Positions 42,347 to 42,975 of a stretch of DNA of 42,975 nucleotides are shown here, in pieces. Where the stretch lies: positions 1 through 42,975 of the forward strand of contig CAMDBH010000025.1 in NCBI GenBank assembly GCA_945889325.1, written 5' to 3'. A program made the translations under genes and the position numbers. The stretch's first letter is position 1. Each line of letters opens with the position of its first letter. Below the pieces are notes generated by a model. It had not been told where the DNA came from and ran no database searches. It saw only the letters and a program-made list of their open reading frames with translations. The stretch is from Klebsiella pneumoniae (GTDB lineage Bacteria > Myxococcota_A > UBA9042).

Positions 42347-42975
42347 ATGTTCAGTTCGCTTCGCAGCCGCCTCGTCGCCGCGAGTATCGTGTTAACATCG
42401 TTGGTCTTTTCCGCTCCGGCCTTCGCTTGCGGCGGATTTTTCTGCTTTACCCAGCCGATAGACCAGAGCGCCGAACGCATTTTGTACGTGCAGCAACTCG
42501 GCAAAATTTCGGTCCACATTCAGATAAGTTACAAGGGCGACGACAAACAGTTTTCCTGGATCTTGCCGTTGCAAAAGGTGCCGACGCTCGGCATCGGCAG
42601 CGACACGGTTTTTCAGGTGTTGGAGCAGGCGACCTCGCCGTTGTTTCAATTGAATTGGCAACAAGGCGCAAACGGATGCTACGGAAATTACGGCTGTATG
42701 GAGGATGCTGCGGCAGGCGGCGGCGGTCCTCCGGGTGCCAACAATTTCGGCGGCGTGACCGTGCTGAAGACCGAAAATGTCGGCCCGTATGAAACCGTAG
42801 TCATTCAGGGTGATACCGGTGATGACCTATACAACTGGCTAAATACAAACAAGTATATCCAGCCCGCAGCGACCAAGCCGTTGCTCGACCTGTACGCCAA
42901 GCAGAAGTACGTATTTCTGGCCCTCAAGTTGCAACAGGACAAATCTGCTGGCGATCTGGCGCCGATCGTCATCAC
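42347..42975 (+). CDS. DUF2330 secreted protein, 3' end outside the window
   Basis: The reading frame is open to the right edge (209 codons). ATG 42347 is preferred because GAGG lies 6 nt upstream; ATG 42335 in the same frame has no site. The product has a signal peptide (MFSSLRSRLVAASIVLTSLVFSAPAFA) ending directly before CGGFFC, the conserved Cys motif at the mature N-terminus. The family segment IDQSAERILYVQQ follows, and then WILPLQKVPTLGIGS. A Gly/Cys-rich insertion (GCYGNYGCM) lies near residue 110. These are typical of DUF2330 proteins, abundant in myxobacteria and of unknown function. The periplasmic or extracellular domain is incomplete here. Confidence 0.85.
   Translation, partial: MFSSLRSRLVAASIVLTSLVFSAPAFACGGFFCFTQPIDQSAERILYVQQLGKISVHIQISYKGDDKQFSWILPLQKVPTLGIGSDTVFQVLEQATSPLFQLNWQQGANGCYGNYGCMEDAAAGGGGPPGANNFGGVTVLKTENVGPYETVVIQGDTGDDLYNWLNTNKYIQPAATKPLLDLYAKQKYVFLALKLQQDKSAGDLAPIVI

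Overview
The window looks like chromosomal DNA of a free-living Gram-negative bacterium, most likely a myxobacterium-like (Myxococcota / former Deltaproteobacteria) lineage. This is inferred from gene content: a eukaryote-type Ser/Thr kinase with a transmembrane anchor, several lipoproteins with Asp/Ala-rich or Cys-rich ectodomains, a C-terminal Cys-TM-Arg tail resembling MYXO-CTERM sorting signals, a DUF2330 protein, outer-membrane beta-barrel proteins and a PAS-rich hybrid histidine kinase. Coding density is high and most genes have a clear GGAG/GAGG-type ribosome binding site. No phage, insertion sequence or CRISPR array is seen.

Layout. 1-442: a 54-bp imperfect inverted repeat of REP/BIME type, followed by the leader of gene 1. 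443-5597 (+): a tightly overlapping three-gene unit, namely a radical SAM protein with its SPASM-like cysteines placed before the SAM core, a secreted GH15-like protein with a C-terminal anchor, and an FGE-like lipoprotein. 5620-9129 (-): tdh, kbl and preA. 9416-13361 (+): beta-ureidopropionase, dihydropyrimidinase, a DUF5522 protein and a class III aminotransferase. preA and this divergent unit together spell out reductive pyrimidine breakdown (uracil to dihydrouracil, N-carbamoyl-beta-alanine, beta-alanine, malonate semialdehyde). Their shared promoter region has overlapping opposed promoters and a 7-bp inverted repeat. 13380-16670: queG, a HEFAH membrane protein, tRNA-Val(CAC) and gluQ. 16674-20095: MORN-repeat protein, YbiT-type ABC-F protein, NUDIX hydrolase, RecX.

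20096-20595 is a 500-bp stretch without a protein gene. Read on the minus strand it contains two 17-bp near-palindromes spaced exactly 50 bp, then a near-perfect sigma-54 promoter (TGGCAC-N5-TTGCT) about 130 bp downstream, then an intrinsic terminator about 280 nt further. I interpret this as an undescribed sigma-54/enhancer-controlled small RNA gene. A third copy of the palindrome lies just upstream of selB at 36.2 kb.

20596-24186 (-): the pyruvate phosphate dikinase regulatory protein and PPDK. 24309-30422: two lipoproteins, a membrane Ser/Thr kinase, a DUF4920 protein, an SDR of the 2,4-dienoyl-CoA reductase type and a Cys-rich lipoprotein. 30426-37604 (-): response regulator, hybrid histidine kinase, Fet4-like small membrane protein, selB and a lipoprotein carrying a lipin/LNS2-type HAD domain. 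37810-42200 (+): homodimeric pyruvate dehydrogenase E1 (aceE) and an outer-membrane beta-barrel protein. 42347 to the right edge: a DUF2330 protein that runs off the window.

All functional calls rest on reading motifs and remembered family features. No database search was possible.
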